Notes: generated from the letters alone by a model not told the origin. A DNA stretch of 64,000 nucleotides from Hyperoodon ampullatus (GCA_949752795.1 OX457070.1:34691574-34755573); one strand, 5' to 3'; shown: positions 46,201 through 57,294, numbered from the stretch's first letter. Translations and numbers: made by a program.

Positions 46201-49200
46201 TAAACTTTTTTCAGGTAAAAGTATCTTTTAAAAAAACGTTAACAGTTGTTAGTAAAATATTAAATTCCTAAACAAGAGATGCAATGGCTACAAGATTGAT
46301 GAGTACAAACTGATGTGGAAGATAAAAATTCAATGGGTACCAAACTGAAATAGAAAAGACAGACCAAAAAAATGCAGTCATAATGAGAATTATACAACTA
46401 TGCTAAGTTTGAAAGTCACTGTTCAATGATGCCAAAGCATAAGAGGAAGGTCTGCTATACGTTTTGGGCGGTGGCGGGGGGAAATTTTGGTATTGAACAG
46501 GTCTTTCCTGACACATTTTGCTAAGCTTCTAGCACTAATGGCTATGGCTGTTTCATCTGAAAATTATCACTAGGAGAAAGACTGCATGGCCAAAATGTTA
46601 AGTGAAAAATATATACATGTTTATATAATGTATATATAATATATACATTGCATGCCAAAGAATAGTGGTAAGAAATATCACTTTATATAGAGAATCTTTA
46701 CAGTGCATTTCAGATGTTTGTTAAGTATCTTAACCTGAATCAGAAGTATGGAGCCAAGCAAAGGTCATGCAATCTAGTGATGGAGGTTAGGCATCTCAGC
46801 ACAAAATTCTGATATGCATGCTGAAATCTTCAATTTGAATGTTAGAATGCAGACCTACACAGGCTCAAGTCAATTCAGAAATAAGTTTGAATTTCCACTG
46901 GGAAATATTGTTTTCACTGGTTTCCCAAAAGCCTAAAAACTAAAGCCAGTGAGGATCACAAACTACCATAACAAAGTACAGAATAAACTTGTTAATTCAT
47001 TATTTATATGTGTATTTTTTAAAAAGAGAAATGTGTGCATGAAATAGAATAAAAGGACATATTTGCTTAAAAAGAGCTTTTAAAAAATGTAAGTAGCAAG
47101 AGACCAAGTTCCATCTTCCAGCAAAAATGTTAGATATGCTTAAATGTTGCTGAAAATTCCTACACTTGCCCTATAAGTAGGGAGAGAGTCCCTTGATTAC
47201 AAGTACATAGGGGTGTATATGTATGCATAGAGGTGGCAGCAGCTGAATACATATGGAGCTGCAACTAACCTCCATTAAATTAACACACATTAATTTCTAT
47301 TAAAAATCTTCCGTTGAATTAACACACATGCTTTTTATTAGGTTATCTAGACTTCTAATCAAGTCTATAATTAAATTATATAAGAAAGATGGTAAGTATG
47401 ACTAGGCAAAAATGACAGGTGACAGCTAACTCTGATAAAATAAGCAATAACTTATGCGGCTGTAACACGTGGAAGTGGTTGGATAGAGGAGAAGAAGAGA
47501 AGGAGGCAAGTAAAAGTAGCAACAAGTGGCCTCAAGTAAGAACAGCTCCATTTCCAGAAAACATACCAGGCAGTTACTCAAATTACTTTCCTAATACCTA
47601 GCATTGTAGGAATAAGAATGTTGACTGAGGCAGAAGTGAGAATGTGTTGTGGGAGAAGTAATTTTGGAACCTGCATAGACATGGCAGGCCTGGGAGAGCA
47701 GTTGATAGCCAGAGGGCAATATAAGGCCAATGAAAAGAGAGCTAAGGACAGATTCAACCTACTGAGACATTCTGCCCAAGGCACCTTGCCTGCTGCCCAA
47801 CCAACAATAAGGCCAGGCATTTTACGCATTAGGTCCCCTTGCCACTAATTCAGTGCCAGTAATAAACTGGCTTCAGAGGGATGTTTAAGCTAAGCCCAAG
47901 TATAAACCACAGTGGTACATAGCAGTAATATTAGATGTTTCTTGAAACACACCTGAAAAAGTAGGACCTTGCTTTACAAAATTATTTTCCAAAGTATGTT
48001 CTTCAGAAAAGGGTCCTGTGGCCAAGTAAATTTGAGAAATGAAGTAAAATTAAATAGGGTTATTCACTGCAAGATTCTTCAGAGTCCTTAATGTGTGGGT
48101 TGCAAATCTCCAAGGGTGGTTGTAGGGTATGATATGAAATATTTCCCAAACTTACTTCACTATGGAACCCTTCTTTAGTGGAGCATTTCTGGGGATTAGT
48201 GTTCAATGGAACACACATTTTGGAAAAGGCTGTCCAAACATATATTATTGTGTTAGACATAATCAAAGATAATATTTAAGGTTAAGAAATGACAAACACA
48301 GCAAGAATATGTTTTAGAAATGGTAATGTTCATTAAGAATACTAATATTTTAAAAAACACTGTTTAACCAGCACTGAGTCAGTTTCTAATTCAATGTCGA
48401 AAAAGTAAGCAAACCAAAGTGGCTATGTCATCCCAGATAAAAAGTGAGAGGGAAGGCTTTGATATTAAACATATTAGACTGAAATACGATTTGTGCTTAA
48501 ATGTCCCAAGGAGGTAAAGGATAAGAAAGGTAAGAGAGCTTTCTTTTTTTCCTAATCCATAGAATGTTTTGTTAAAGGCTACGTCATTTTTAACTTAACA
48601 GCTTTATTCAAACTCTCAAAACAACAGTTTCTGATGTAATAAACACACCTAAATTTTATTACTTTATAAAATTTTTGCAGGCTTCAGGAAAAACACACTA
48701 TAGCAGACTTGAAGAGCTGGTATAAATGCAGTGTTTTCCATTATTTTGAAATCTAGCACTTACCAGATTTGTGTGTCAGTAATAATGATCATATAATGTT
48801 CAAGCTGTAAGGGATTTTTAGAGATGCTTGCTTCAAAGTCCTCATTTTATAGGTAAAAAGACTAAGTCCTGGATAGGTTTAAAGGACTTACCCATAACCA
48901 GCCAGTTCCCAAATTGCCTTTTCTACTTTTTAAAATTAAAGAGAATTTGCTCATTGTATTTCAAGGGATGTTAATAAGTAACTGAAATCACATCTATCAT
49001 GAAACTAAATTTTAAAAATATTTTAAAAACTAAAAGTTATATATTAAGGGAAACAACAATGTGTGTGGACATATGTGTATATACATGCATAAAAATATCT
49101 ATATACATCCAGATATTTTTACCTGGAATTGGTCAGATGTACATGTGTTCATTTCTGGTGACATAGTGGTTGTCTGACCGATGGAAGCGATTTTCTCTGC

Positions 49201-52200
49201 AGCAGATAGTGGTTTCAATGGTTCCTTGGTGGGCTCTAACATACCCTGAAAAAGGCATATTAGCCATTAATGGGGGGGGGAAGGATCAGCCCATAAACTT
49301 TACAAGAAAGTTAATCTAGCAGAAAGCAGAAAGAAAACAGGTCATCCGAAAAGAACTGAAGACAGAAAGGAACTAGTCCTAAATTTTGCTTCGTGAAAAT
49401 CTTACAGCACTATAATGGAAAATGTTTCATAATAATACCTTTGGAATCCAAACTTTTTGAAGCAAAATGTTGTAATTGAACTGGATTTGTTGTAAAGTGC
49501 CTGGTTATCACTGTCACACAAAAGCATAAGCACATGGGATGGTGGGGGTGGGGAAGAGGCAAACAGAACAGTATATCACATCCAGGCCCTAAGAATCCAA
49601 CATTATTCTGATGTTTCAGATCTGAAACTGCAGGAAAGGGCACTCTTCAAACACATTACACCATGGTGGTGCTTGGAGAGGTGAGAGCTGATTCTAAAAC
49701 ACACCATATAATGTGATGACGTCTACATGCTTCAATGTGAATTTAGTGTTTGATCCTTGCTCCACTATAGATGGGAACCTTAGTTCTTGGTTCTTTGGAC
49801 TGGCAAAGCAGAGACAGTCATTTCAGAGGGGAAAACATCTTACATATTCCACTATGAATCTAACACACTTTTTGAGTAAGAGAGAAAAACATTCAAGATG
49901 GATGTAGAAACAAAGAAGAAAAAAATCAGCATTTTGCATTAATGTTCTACCAAACACTAAAAATAATGGGTAATAATCCAGGTTACTGGCATGAAAAAAG
50001 GCCCAAGCTTTTACAAATTTTAAAATAATACTTGAAAAGCTCTTGAATAGTTATCAACCAAATAAAAGTCTCCCTTTACTACTGGGGAAAAAAACCCAAA
50101 GCTGCTAAGTCAGGAATCTTATAGTTAGAATCTATACATTTCTAAAACCAAGTTTTCAGAAGAATCCCCCTACCCTCATAAAATCAAGCATAAGCTTAAT
50201 AAGCAATTTACAGATTTAGTTCTTAACAGTGCATGTGAAAGGCTTTAATCTAGCAGCTTGAAAAATGAAAATAAATTCATGGTCTAATTTAATACCATAC
50301 ACATTATACAGGCTTTCTAGTGTGCCCTTCTACAAAGGCTCCATGCATTTGGCAAACAATTACTAGTCTTAGCCAACTTTTCTAATATGAACTCTCCCTT
50401 AAGTCAGTGGTTCTCAAAGTGGTCCCCATCAGTAGCTTCTCTATCATCTGGGAACTTGCCAAATGTGCAAATTTTTGAGCCCTACCCCACACCTACCGAA
50501 TAAGAAACTATGGGGGTGGTGCTCAGCATTCTGTGTTTTAACGGGTCTTCCAAGCCATTCCAATGCACATTAAAGTCTCAGAGCCAGTGACTTAAATGAC
50601 AATTTCAGGTACTATTCCTCCAGATGAGATCAAAACATACTGAACATCTCATGTGTGTAAAGCACCATGGGAAAAATTCAGGTATCATTAAAATTTGAAA
50701 CCAGATATGAAAAAGAATAAGTTTCTAAATATAAGGCATCACAAAGATGGAGGAGGAGATGATACATTCACTAAACCAACTTTGGTATTAAAAGCTTACA
50801 AAAATGGTAAAATTACATTACTAATAAAAGGTTGTGATTAAGATAGGAAAAAAAGCATAGACATTAGTCTCTAACTCCACATAAAACTTAAAGAATTGGC
50901 TAATGTGCTGACCCTAACACAGAGCATTAAGTAGGTTACTGTCGCCAACATGGTGAATGAAAAGTGCCCACAAATTAAATTCCTACTTCCTATTCAGAAT
51001 GTGACAATAACACCACCAACAATCTCTAGAATGCTACTCCCTGAGGAAAGAGATCCACGTAACCAGAAAGTTAAAGAAACGTTCTGGATTACATTTACCT
51101 ACAACATAAAAGAGAGTAGGGATGATCAAGGTGTTTTGAAAATACAAGATAACCATTCACAAAGGAGCAGAAACTGATTTTTTTAAAAAAGGTCAAGCAC
51201 AGAAGTTTTTGTGCAATTCCACAAAACAAAACAAAGCAAACATTTCAATTCAATAACAATAATTAGAGCTTATTCATGGAAAAGTTTGCAGATTAAAAAA
51301 AGGTCAAGTTCCACAGCAAATTCATTTTCACATGCACATAAAGGGTTTTTAAACTTAAACTCCATACCAAGGGTTCCTCAGTTATTTTATTCTCTATCTT
51401 AAACACAGTATTTTTTTCTTATTTTCAAGTTATTGGTGAAAGAATTTTAAAATATTTTTAGGTTGATAGGACATTTTTATGCACCAATAACTCAAAGACA
51501 CGCCAAAAACCACAAACAAGTCAAACTTTAAAATGTGACTGAGTCTTGATAAGGTACAGAATGAAAATTCCTCAGTTTTCCTGGACTACCTGGCATATCT
51601 GAAAAAACAAAATTCAACACGTTTAAAACATTAATAGAAAAACTAAATACCAATTATGGGTCCTGACTCATTTTCATTTGTTATAATTTGATATTTCCAA
51701 GCTTTGATATACATCCATGGCTTCAATACTGCACTATTTAAAAATAATCACAAATGCATTAAAACAAGTGATAGTTAAGGCTTCAGATACTTCAGCTTCT
51801 TCTTTTTAAAAGCAAATTAAAAGAGAGAGACTTCCAAAGGTGGATTTTACAAAAAGTTATGAGCACTAATATTACTACGATAAAAAATAATTTTCAGTCT
51901 AAAACAAAAGTGTCTATAATTAATAGAATACAGAAAAATATCCTCAGATCAAGACTTGAAGGGATTTATGAGATCGAAAAAGGATACTGTATTTATTCTC
52001 TTAATGGCCCCACAGTAAACGCCCCTTAAAATACACTTTCCATGTCGTGCTATGCGAGATGATGTTACAGAATAAATGCAGCAATGATAAACAAATGCAA
52101 AGACATCTTTGTACTTACCAACCCTGCTGCATACATGGGCACTATAACAGGTTGCTTCTTATTGCCCGTGAAGAGCTATATACGTACGTTAGAGAGAAAG

Positions 52201-54896
52201 AACATATATTTAGAGAATGATCTGTCATAGAATGAAAGTTTCCAAAATATGCTTGTAATGCTTTATTACATACATTGTGAATGATAAATTGAATAAATTG
52301 TTAAATTGCCCTTATGGGGTTATATTTCTGATCTCCTAGCCCAATTCCTTCATTTCATAGTTAAGGAAAAACACTAAAACAACTTTTCCTAAAAATAAGA
52401 AATACTGCAGAAAAATCTAGATAGATTTATGCATAAAAGTTGGCATATTCAAAAATACATGAACATGTTAAACCAACTAATATTTATTTTTCTGAGGAAC
52501 TAGTTTCAACAGAAGTGTGACAGAATTAAAAAACATTCATAGGTTGATTAAAGGATTTTCCAAGGTACTAATAAACTCACAATGTTTCGGGTGTCTATTC
52601 CCAAGGAGCACAAGAGCTTCTTGTTGCTATGGGAGCCGCCCCACTGATATCTCAAGCCATGTGCATCATGGATGTCCTGTAGCTCAGCCCACACATCCAG
52701 CAGTTCCCTGCAAAGGTCACGATGAAGCCACCAACAATGGGTTACTCAATAGCTTTCACCATGAATTCTACTTTTAATGTGACTGTGAAATATACATTTC
52801 AATTAATCTTGTGTCTAACATGAGTATATAACTACTATCTGAATGAAATCAGCAGCCAACACTTAGTCATTAGAAAAGTAACTAAATTAAACTCATTTGA
52901 AACAATCAAGCAAAAATTTGGCCTGTATGTTATTCTTTTTAAATTGTAAGGCAAAAATATTTAAAAGGAGGAAAGATACCACCCAGCATCCCACCATCTT
53001 TCTGGAGCTATTTAATATGTTTTCTCCTTGAGTCTTGACCCACAAATACACAGTTGCAATTACAGCATATTTAAAATTCTGTATTCTTTTTTCAGATTTT
53101 AAGCATTTCCTTATGTACATATGTATCTTTTCCAGTGGTTGTGTAATGTTCTATTAGACAGATGCATCATCATTTATTTAGCCACAATCATCATACAGTT
53201 TTTTTTTTTTTTTTTTTTTTTTTGCGTTACGCGGGCTTCTCACTGCTGTGGCCTCTCCCATTGCGGAGCACAGGCTCCTGGATGCGCAGGCTCAGCGGCC
53301 ATGGCGCACGGACCCAGCCGCTCCGCGGCATGTGGGATCTTCCCAGACCGGGGCACGAACCCGCATCCCCTGCATCGGCAGGCGGACTCTCAACCACTGC
53401 GCCACCAGGGAAGCCCATCATACAGTTTTAATTAAGTTGTTCTTACTGTTTGGCTCCTATTACTAGTAGTGCAAGAATATCTTCCTGTATTTTATGGTGT
53501 GTGTTATTGCAGAATTGTGTTATTTCCTTAGAATGAATCTCTTGGGTCTAAGAGTATGAACTATCTGTACAGCTAGCATATTTTTAAAAAATTCTAGTTT
53601 AAAGATGGCAAAACATCAACCTTTTTGTCCCCTTCTGTTCTCAGAAATCACCCCAAACAAAAGTCAAGAAGCAAAAATAATATTCATCTTCAATGAAATT
53701 AAGAAATACTGCCTCCAGAGGTGGGGAGTAATGAAATGTAACAGAAGTATCCAGGAATAAGAATAACTTTGAAATTAAAATTAGCAAGTCAATCTAGACC
53801 CTCTAACATCTAATAATTAATAGGAGTTCCAGAAAGAAAACAGAGGCAATGGAGGGAAGGTAATTGTCACTGTAAGAGAATTGCTCAATACTAAAGAACA
53901 GAAGCTTCCAGATTGAAAGGTTCCTACCTAATACTCAGTCCAATGAATGAAAAAAGATTCATATCGAGATACGTCATTGTGAAATTTCAAAACACCAGCA
54001 ACAAAAGACCCTAAATTATAACTTTGATGTAGGGGTAGAATAAAGTAAAATTTTACCTCCTGTGTTCCTTTTTCTCCAGGAGGCTATTAGAGGATGTGCT
54101 CCACCAAAATGGGATTTAAGTGAAGGGAAGTCCCAAGACAACATGTGTTTAGGGGGCCTAGACTGATCCATTCCAGATTGGAAGGAATTGGAAGATGGAG
54201 GACTCCAGGTAAAAAATGGAATCATCAGCTTGATAGGTCTTATCACAAGTAAAATTATATTAACAGGCTGTTGGAGGGTAGGGAAAGACTCAGTAAATGA
54301 AAAAGACAGGCAATTATCAAATCCAGGAAAAAGGTATACTATAAAGAAAATAGTGGCTTAGCTGTGAACACTATATATATGATCATAATAATGAAAATAC
54401 CAAATAACAATTTAACCAAAAACTATGATGTAAGTATACTGGGAAGATGAAGAGAAGAGAATAGCAGATGTAAGATCTAAATTTTCATCTATCATACTAG
54501 GAAATCAAAAAATAATATATAAAATTGATTAGAATATCGATTTAGAATTTTTTTAAAAAAGCTCAAAAATGGACAAGTAGAGAGTTTTTTAAATCATATC
54601 TTTTAGCACAATATAATTTTTTAAACTTAAACACAGTAATGTTTTAGAGCCTTAATGGTTTAAGATAACCTTAGATAACCTTATAAATTAGAACAGTTGA
54701 AACTAACAAATATACATGCTATCTGAAAAATGTCTACTACTTACCCACTTTCAGCTAAGGCCTCTCTTCTTTTTATTGGCAAGGTGCTTGTTTCCAGCAA
54801 GTGCTTCAGGGAAGTAACTTCTTCTTCAGTATCAGGGACAAATATGGAAGGAAAACATGCTTCGAAAATTCGCTCCAGGCGGTTTAGTAAAGCTGT
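31121..54896 (-). CDS. AFTPH: Aftiphilin, C-terminal part (8 coding exons)
   Basis: Aftiphilin is a clathrin-coat accessory protein. It binds AP-1/AP-2 and clathrin and forms a complex with gamma-synergin and p200/HEATR5B in trans-Golgi and endosomal traffic (family knowledge). On the minus strand the coding exons are 54896-54745, 52707-52581, 52175-52119, 49245-49123, 43520-43460, 41939-41856, 37971-37848 and 31268-31121. All have GT donors and AG acceptors, and their lengths (152, 127, 57, 123, 61, 84, 124, 148) sum to 876 nt: 291 codons plus a stop in one continuous frame. Landmarks include TALLNRLERIF, LQDIHDAHGLRYQWGG, KKQPVIVPMYAAGL, PPVQFDWSSSGLTNPLD, LLNLDFFGPVDD and LPDLTFMHAKVLMFP. 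No frameshift or internal stop is seen, so the gene looks intact here. The N-terminal region, which should lie in a large upstream exon, is outside the window. Gamma-synergin (SYNRG) is the nearest alternative because it shares the FDW/GLTNPL box, but the rest fits AFTPH from memory. Confidence 0.9.
31588..31703 (+). mobile_element. Short CHR-type SINE in AFTPH intron
   Basis: GGGAACTCCCTGGTGGTCCAG, TTCGATCCCTGGTCGGGGAA, GAAGATCCTGCATGCTGTG and an A-rich tail. A possible short target-site duplication GTTAC flanks it. It lies antisense to AFTPH. Confidence 0.88.
32930..33420 (+). repeat. Old LINE-like repeat in AFTPH intron
   Basis: GAGATTGGGACGTTCTGCAGG, AGGACATTGTTGGGGAATTTG and GGAGTTATAGTGATCTGACTGG resemble the segment at 20340-20790. 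The family is undetermined. Confidence 0.4.
34218..34305 (+). repeat. TA/TG-rich low-complexity tract
   Basis: Alternating purine-pyrimidine text such as ATATATGTACATATTTATG, inserted in the L1 ORF2 remnant. Confidence 0.7.
35156..35260 (+). repeat. 21-bp minisatellite, five units
   Basis: Units starting TTCTGGAATTAGATAGT begin at 35156, 35177, 35198, 35219 and 35240. The last is degenerate (TTAGCGGTAATGG). It expands a segment normally present once in the L1 3' UTR. Confidence 0.92.
37848..37971 (-). CDS. AFTPH: AFTPH coding exon VDPELYELTTSKLEIS
   Basis: This 124-nt exon has an acceptor ending CTATAAG and a GTAAAA donor. It starts with two bases completing a Gly codon and ends with two bases of an Arg codon. 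It encodes VDPELYELTTSKLEISTSSL, then KVTDAFARLMSTVEKTSTST. Its frame is confirmed by both neighbours. The intron that follows (about 6.6 kb) separates it from the terminal exon. Confidence 0.92.
37972..41855 (-). other. AFTPH: AFTPH intron before the 124-nt exon
   Basis: An AT-rich intron of about 3.9 kb bounded by GTCAGC and TATAAG. No interspersed repeat younger than ancient mammalian age is recognised, and no additional exon is seen. Confidence 0.8.
41856..41939 (-). CDS. AFTPH: AFTPH 84-nt exon carrying LLNLD clathrin box (probable cassette)
   Basis: The exon is 84 nt, exactly 28 codons' worth, with the same phase on both sides. Inclusion or skipping therefore keeps the frame. It encodes SGGSTLLNLDFFGPVDD followed by six serines and TTIP. 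LLNLD fits the canonical clathrin-box pattern (L, hydrophobic, x, hydrophobic, acidic). The donor CCCAG/GTCAGC is weak, and the acceptor AATTTCAAG has a poor local pyrimidine tract. This pattern is expected of an alternatively used exon. I believe shorter AFTPH isoforms lacking about 28 residues are known in human, but cannot verify that here. Confidence 0.88.
41940..43459 (-). other. AFTPH: AFTPH intron upstream of the 84-nt exon
   Basis: About 1.5 kb, bounded by GTACGT and TTTCAAG. The last 90 nt before the acceptor contain no AG dinucleotide on the transcribed strand and include a CCCCTCCTCCCTT tract. No repeats are recognised. Confidence 0.8.
43460..43520 (-). CDS. AFTPH: AFTPH exon with FDW/GLTNPLD clathrin-binding region
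   Basis: This 61-nt exon has an acceptor ending AACTCTAG and a GTACGT donor. It encodes ESLPPVQFDWSSSGLTNPLD and ends with the first base of the next codon. The FDW...GLTNPL stretch is the short motif shared by aftiphilin and gamma-synergin and associated with clathrin binding (family knowledge). The exon can splice in phase either to the 84-nt exon (giving D-A-S) or directly to the exon at 37848-37971 (giving D-G-V-D). Confidence 0.92.
44484..44710 (+). mobile_element. CHR-type SINE with perfect target-site duplication
   Basis: GGGACTTCCCTGGTGGTGCAG head, GGTTCGAGCCCTGGCCCGGG box, GACCCAACGCAGCC end and an A-rich tail. The duplication AACTTTATAATC is exact at 44472-44483 and 44711-44722, so the insertion is fairly young. 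Antisense to AFTPH. Confidence 0.95.
44915..45222 (+). mobile_element. L1 3'-end remnant
   Basis: TTAGTGGTTGCCAGGGGTGAG, ACTGTGGAGGTGGTCACATGG, TTTGATATTGTACTATG and CTATAATTATTTCAAATAAA match an L1 3' UTR in sense. Confidence 0.7.
46605..46655 (+). repeat. TA-rich low-complexity patch
   Basis: Repeats of ATATA with TGTA interruptions, within the AFTPH intron. Confidence 0.6.
49123..49245 (-). CDS. AFTPH: AFTPH coding exon GMLEPTKEPLKPL
   Basis: This 123-nt exon of 41 codons lies at codon boundaries on both sides. The acceptor ends TTTTTCAG and the donor is GTAAAA. It encodes GMLEPTKEPLKPLSAAEKI, then ASIGQTTTMSPEMN and CTSDQFQ. It is rich in Ser, Thr and Pro and probably disordered, as expected for the linker before the clathrin-binding region. 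It joins ESLPPVQFDW in the next exon. Confidence 0.92.
49246..52118 (-). other. AFTPH: AFTPH intron (about 2.9 kb)
   Basis: Bounded by GTAAGT and TTTTCAG. It contains a MER5-type DNA element (50405-50592). No other coding signal is seen. Confidence 0.8.
50405..50592 (+). mobile_element. MER5-type hAT element
   Basis: CAGTGGTTCTCAAAGTGGTCC start, TGAGCCCTACCCCACACC and CATTCTGTGTTTTAACGGGT are in MER5 order. Confidence 0.75.
52119..52175 (-). CDS. AFTPH: AFTPH 57-nt small exon (LFTGNKKQPVIV...)
   Basis: Nineteen complete codons encode LFTGNKKQPVIVPMYAAGL. The exon starts and ends at codon boundaries, so skipping it would keep the frame. The donor is a consensus GTAAGT. The acceptor is preceded by a pyrimidine run and then an unusual ACGTACGTATATAG stretch. 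The peptide is basic then hydrophobic, and the next exon continues it in frame with GMLEP. The exon could be constitutive or a cassette; sequence alone does not decide. Confidence 0.88.
52581..52707 (-). CDS. AFTPH: AFTPH coding exon with ELLDVWAELQDIH
   Basis: This 127-nt exon has an acceptor ending TTTGCAG and a GTGAGT donor. Its first base completes the Gly codon begun in the previous exon, and it ends at a codon boundary after DTRNI. It encodes ELLDVWAELQDIHDAHGLRY, then QWGGSHSNKKLLCSLGIDTR. This reads as conserved aftiphilin sequence with no disruption. Only 405 bp separates it from the following 57-nt exon, the shortest intron in the window. Confidence 0.92.
52905..53580 (-). mobile_element. 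Old L1-like remnant split by a CHR SINE
   Basis: CCACCATCTTTCTGGAGC and TGTGTAATGTTCTATTAGAC lie left of the SINE. TATTTCCTTAGAATGAATC lies right of it. Typical decayed antisense L1 3' region. Confidence 0.5.
53201..53416 (-). mobile_element. CHR-type SINE, delphinoid short form
   Basis: Poly-T left end, minus-strand head at 53416, and an exact target-site duplication ATCATACAGTT at 53190-53200 and 53417-53427. It is in the same orientation as AFTPH, so its A-tail could affect splicing or polyadenylation. Confidence 0.94.
54745..54896 (-). CDS. AFTPH: AFTPH coding exon starting TALLNRLERIF
   Basis: This 152-nt exon has an acceptor ending TTGATGCAG and a strong GTAAGT donor. It starts at a codon boundary and ends after two bases of a Gly codon. 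It encodes TALLNRLERIFEACFP, then an acidic run (DTEEEV), LKHLLETSTLPIKRR and EALAES. The hydrophobic spacing of LLNRLERIF and LKHLLE suggests helices. It is the most 5' AFTPH exon that can be supported in this window. The frame is fixed by joining to the next exon (AESG followed by ELLDVWAEL). Confidence 0.88.
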
Positions 54897-54970
54897 CTGC
54901 ATCAAAACACCCCCCAAAAGTTTATTTTCATTTTTGTAATTTTAATAATGTCGTAGCTTTATCATTACTA

Positions 54971-54985
54971 CACACACACACACCC
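54971..54985 (+). repeat. Short (AC)n run
   Basis: About seven AC units within the AFTPH intron. Confidence 0.8.
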
Positions 54986-55114
54986 CCATACAGCAATACC
55001 CTGTCTGCTACTATGGGGTGGGGTAACTACCAGTCAGATACAGGAAACACTAAGTGAAAGAAGAATAACTACTCATAGAACAGCTTTAAATAATTGTGTA
55101 ATGACAAATAAATG

Positions 55115-55255
55115 TCATTACACACCAAGCATCATGCCTGGCACTTTACAAACATTATCTTACTTAATCCATTCCAAAATTCTACAAAGAAGAAATTACT
55201 ACCCCATTGTACAGTGAGAAAGCAATCTCAAAGTTTGAATAATCTGCAAGCAAAA
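55115..55255 (-). repeat. MIR SINE remnant
   Basis: CACACCAAGCATCATGCCTGG, ACTTTACAAACATTATCTTAC and CCCATTGTACAGTGAGAAAG follow reverse MIR order. Confidence 0.6.
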
Positions 55256-55427
55256 ACAAACCCCAAAAAACCAGACAGTATTCATAATCTTTCCATAACA
55301 CTGGGGTGTTTCCTACTACCACTCACATACTCTATATTTAGAACAATAAGATTGGATGCTTGCAAAAAGTATTATCCTATTATAGTTGAACAGAACCTGG
55401 ATATGAACACGTGAATTCTGAAAACCT

Positions 55428-55612
55428 TTTTTTTTAATTTTTAAAAAATTTTATTGAAGTATAGTTGATTTACAATGTTTTGCTAATTTCTTCTGTACAG
55501 CAAAGTGACTCAGTTATACACATATATATATTCTTTTTCATATTCTTTTCCATTATGGTTTGTCACAGAATATTGAATATAGTTCCCTGTGCTATACAGA
55601 ATGACCTTGTTG
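55428..55612 (-). mobile_element. L1 3' UTR fragment
   Basis: TTATTGAAGTATAGTTGATT, GTACAGCAAAGTGACTCAG and ATAGTTCCCTGTGCTATAC are the antisense of a 3' end common in cetartiodactyl genomes. Confidence 0.65.
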
Positions 55613-56965
55613 TGAAAACCTTTTAGAAATATCTGCTAATAGAAGAAACCAAAGTAGGACAGAATGTCTCAGTTTTCACCAAGAAATTCAATGGCTCATT
55701 TATCATTTTGATGATCTGTGCTATCTTTTAGAAATTCCATTTCTCTACTCTTCTATGGTGTGCATATTTGTATTTCTGAATAGTACACTACTTTTCCTCC
55801 AAGCAAAGCCTGCATATCCCCTAGAGTATTTTCTCTGAGAACACTGGCATTTTGGGAGTATTTTTATTAATTAAAACTTGTTGGATTTAGATTAACTTAG
55901 ATTTTGGGGGCACTAGTAGGTTTAGTCTACATGTGTAACCTACAATAACATTTATTCCCACTTTCCTAACTTTATTTCAGATACATGTAAAATATTTTCA
56001 ACTCAGCTCACCTTACTACTTAAACATCAACTAGGAATACAAACTTTTAAGTCAAAACTTGTTGGAAGATGAAGCGTACTACTGAAATGACATCCTGTGT
56101 ACAAGAAAATGCCACATCATGGCGGTACTTCCTGCCAAGTAACAAGACAAGTTAATGCTTGATTTCTGTTGTTTAGTATAGTCAGCAAACAGGAAAATTA
56201 AAAACAAAAGGAAAAATTTTCACATACATATTTTCCAAAACAAAATCTCTTTTGGAAGCAGTATCAGAGCAAAAAACTTGACGCTGCATAATTGGTCTCA
56301 GGATACTCTTGTGCTATCTCTACAAAAGTTTAACATCTTCATTATATTCATGTATGTGATATGGGAAAAGGTTCTCAGTATCAATTATGAAACCTACAGT
56401 AAAGAGTAGACTCAAGATCCCAAGGCTTGTGAAACTTGAGTGCATCAAGGGGACCCATACTTAACTCACTTCCACAGAGGGAATGGACAGACATTACTTT
56501 TAAAGGGATCAGATAACCATCTAATTGGAAACATAATAAGCATTGGCTCCTCTTGGGCAGGGAGGGTAAGCAAAAACTCACATATGACCAAATTTTATTT
56601 CTCTGTAAATTAAAACAGAATCTTTCTTGTATCCTCTTTGTTATCCTTTTAATAGGATAGAAAAAACATTTATCTAAGGATGAAAGAAAGGACCTCAAAA
56701 CATATTCAATGATTTGGATCAATCATTACACATAACTACCAGGTCTTAGGTATACCAGTGAGCAAATTCTCAAATTAGTGGAATGTACTTGAGGAAACAG
56801 AACATTATTTTAACCCAATCACGTTTAAACTTTGTTTTAGACTTCTTCCCAACCTTTTCTCATAAAGAATAAAATTACATGGAAATTTTAGAAGAAAGTT
56901 CCATATGTCTTTAGGATTAGATATTAGAGTCAATTGCTTCAAATCTTTTGTTGAATGAGGTAGAG

Positions 56966-57128
56966 CAGGAGTTGGCAGATTTTTCCCTGTAGGGCTAGAT
57001 AGTGAATATTTTTCGTGTTGCAGGCCATCCATAAACAAATAAGTGTGGGTGTGTTACGATGAAACTTGATTTACTAAAACAGGTGGCAGGACAGATTTGT
57101 CTGCTAAGCCATAGTTTGCCGACCCCGG
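56966..57128 (+). mobile_element. hAT (Charlie-like) non-autonomous element
   Basis: GCAGGAGTTGGCAGATTTTT at one end and AGTTTGCCGACCCCGG at the other are terminal inverted repeats of the same family as 639-842, in the opposite orientation. Confidence 0.65.
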
Positions 57129-57294
57129 AGGTAGAGCCATAAATGAATTTTTTAAATAAATATTCAAACAACCAGAATCCACTACCTGACCAGCACCACT
57201 CACCACAAGGAGGAACTCCTCAACAATTCAACAAGAAAGCAGCTAATAGAATTAACAAAGATTTTGATTAAAATTAAATTTCCTAACATTTTAC

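Larger units (their letters stand above)
43521..49122 (-). other. AFTPH: AFTPH intron (about 5.6 kb)
   Basis: Bounded by GTAAAA and CTCTAG. It contains a CHR SINE (44484-44710), an L1 3'-end remnant (about 44915-45222) and an AT dinucleotide-rich patch near 46605-46655. The rest appears unique and non-coding. Confidence 0.8.
52708..54744 (-). other. AFTPH: AFTPH intron (about 2.0 kb)
   Basis: Bounded by GTAAGT and TTTGCAG. It contains an old L1-like block split by a young CHR SINE (53201-53416). Confidence 0.8.

Noticed and set aside
47400..47860. Possible processed pseudogene or small gene
   Set aside because: Short open frames occur on both strands but no recognisable parent protein, poly-A tail or target-site duplication is visible.
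56471..56553. Minus-strand segment before a GTGAGT donor, with good polypyrimidine acceptor
   Set aside because: The frame that would end at a codon boundary contains a stop within the last 30 nt.
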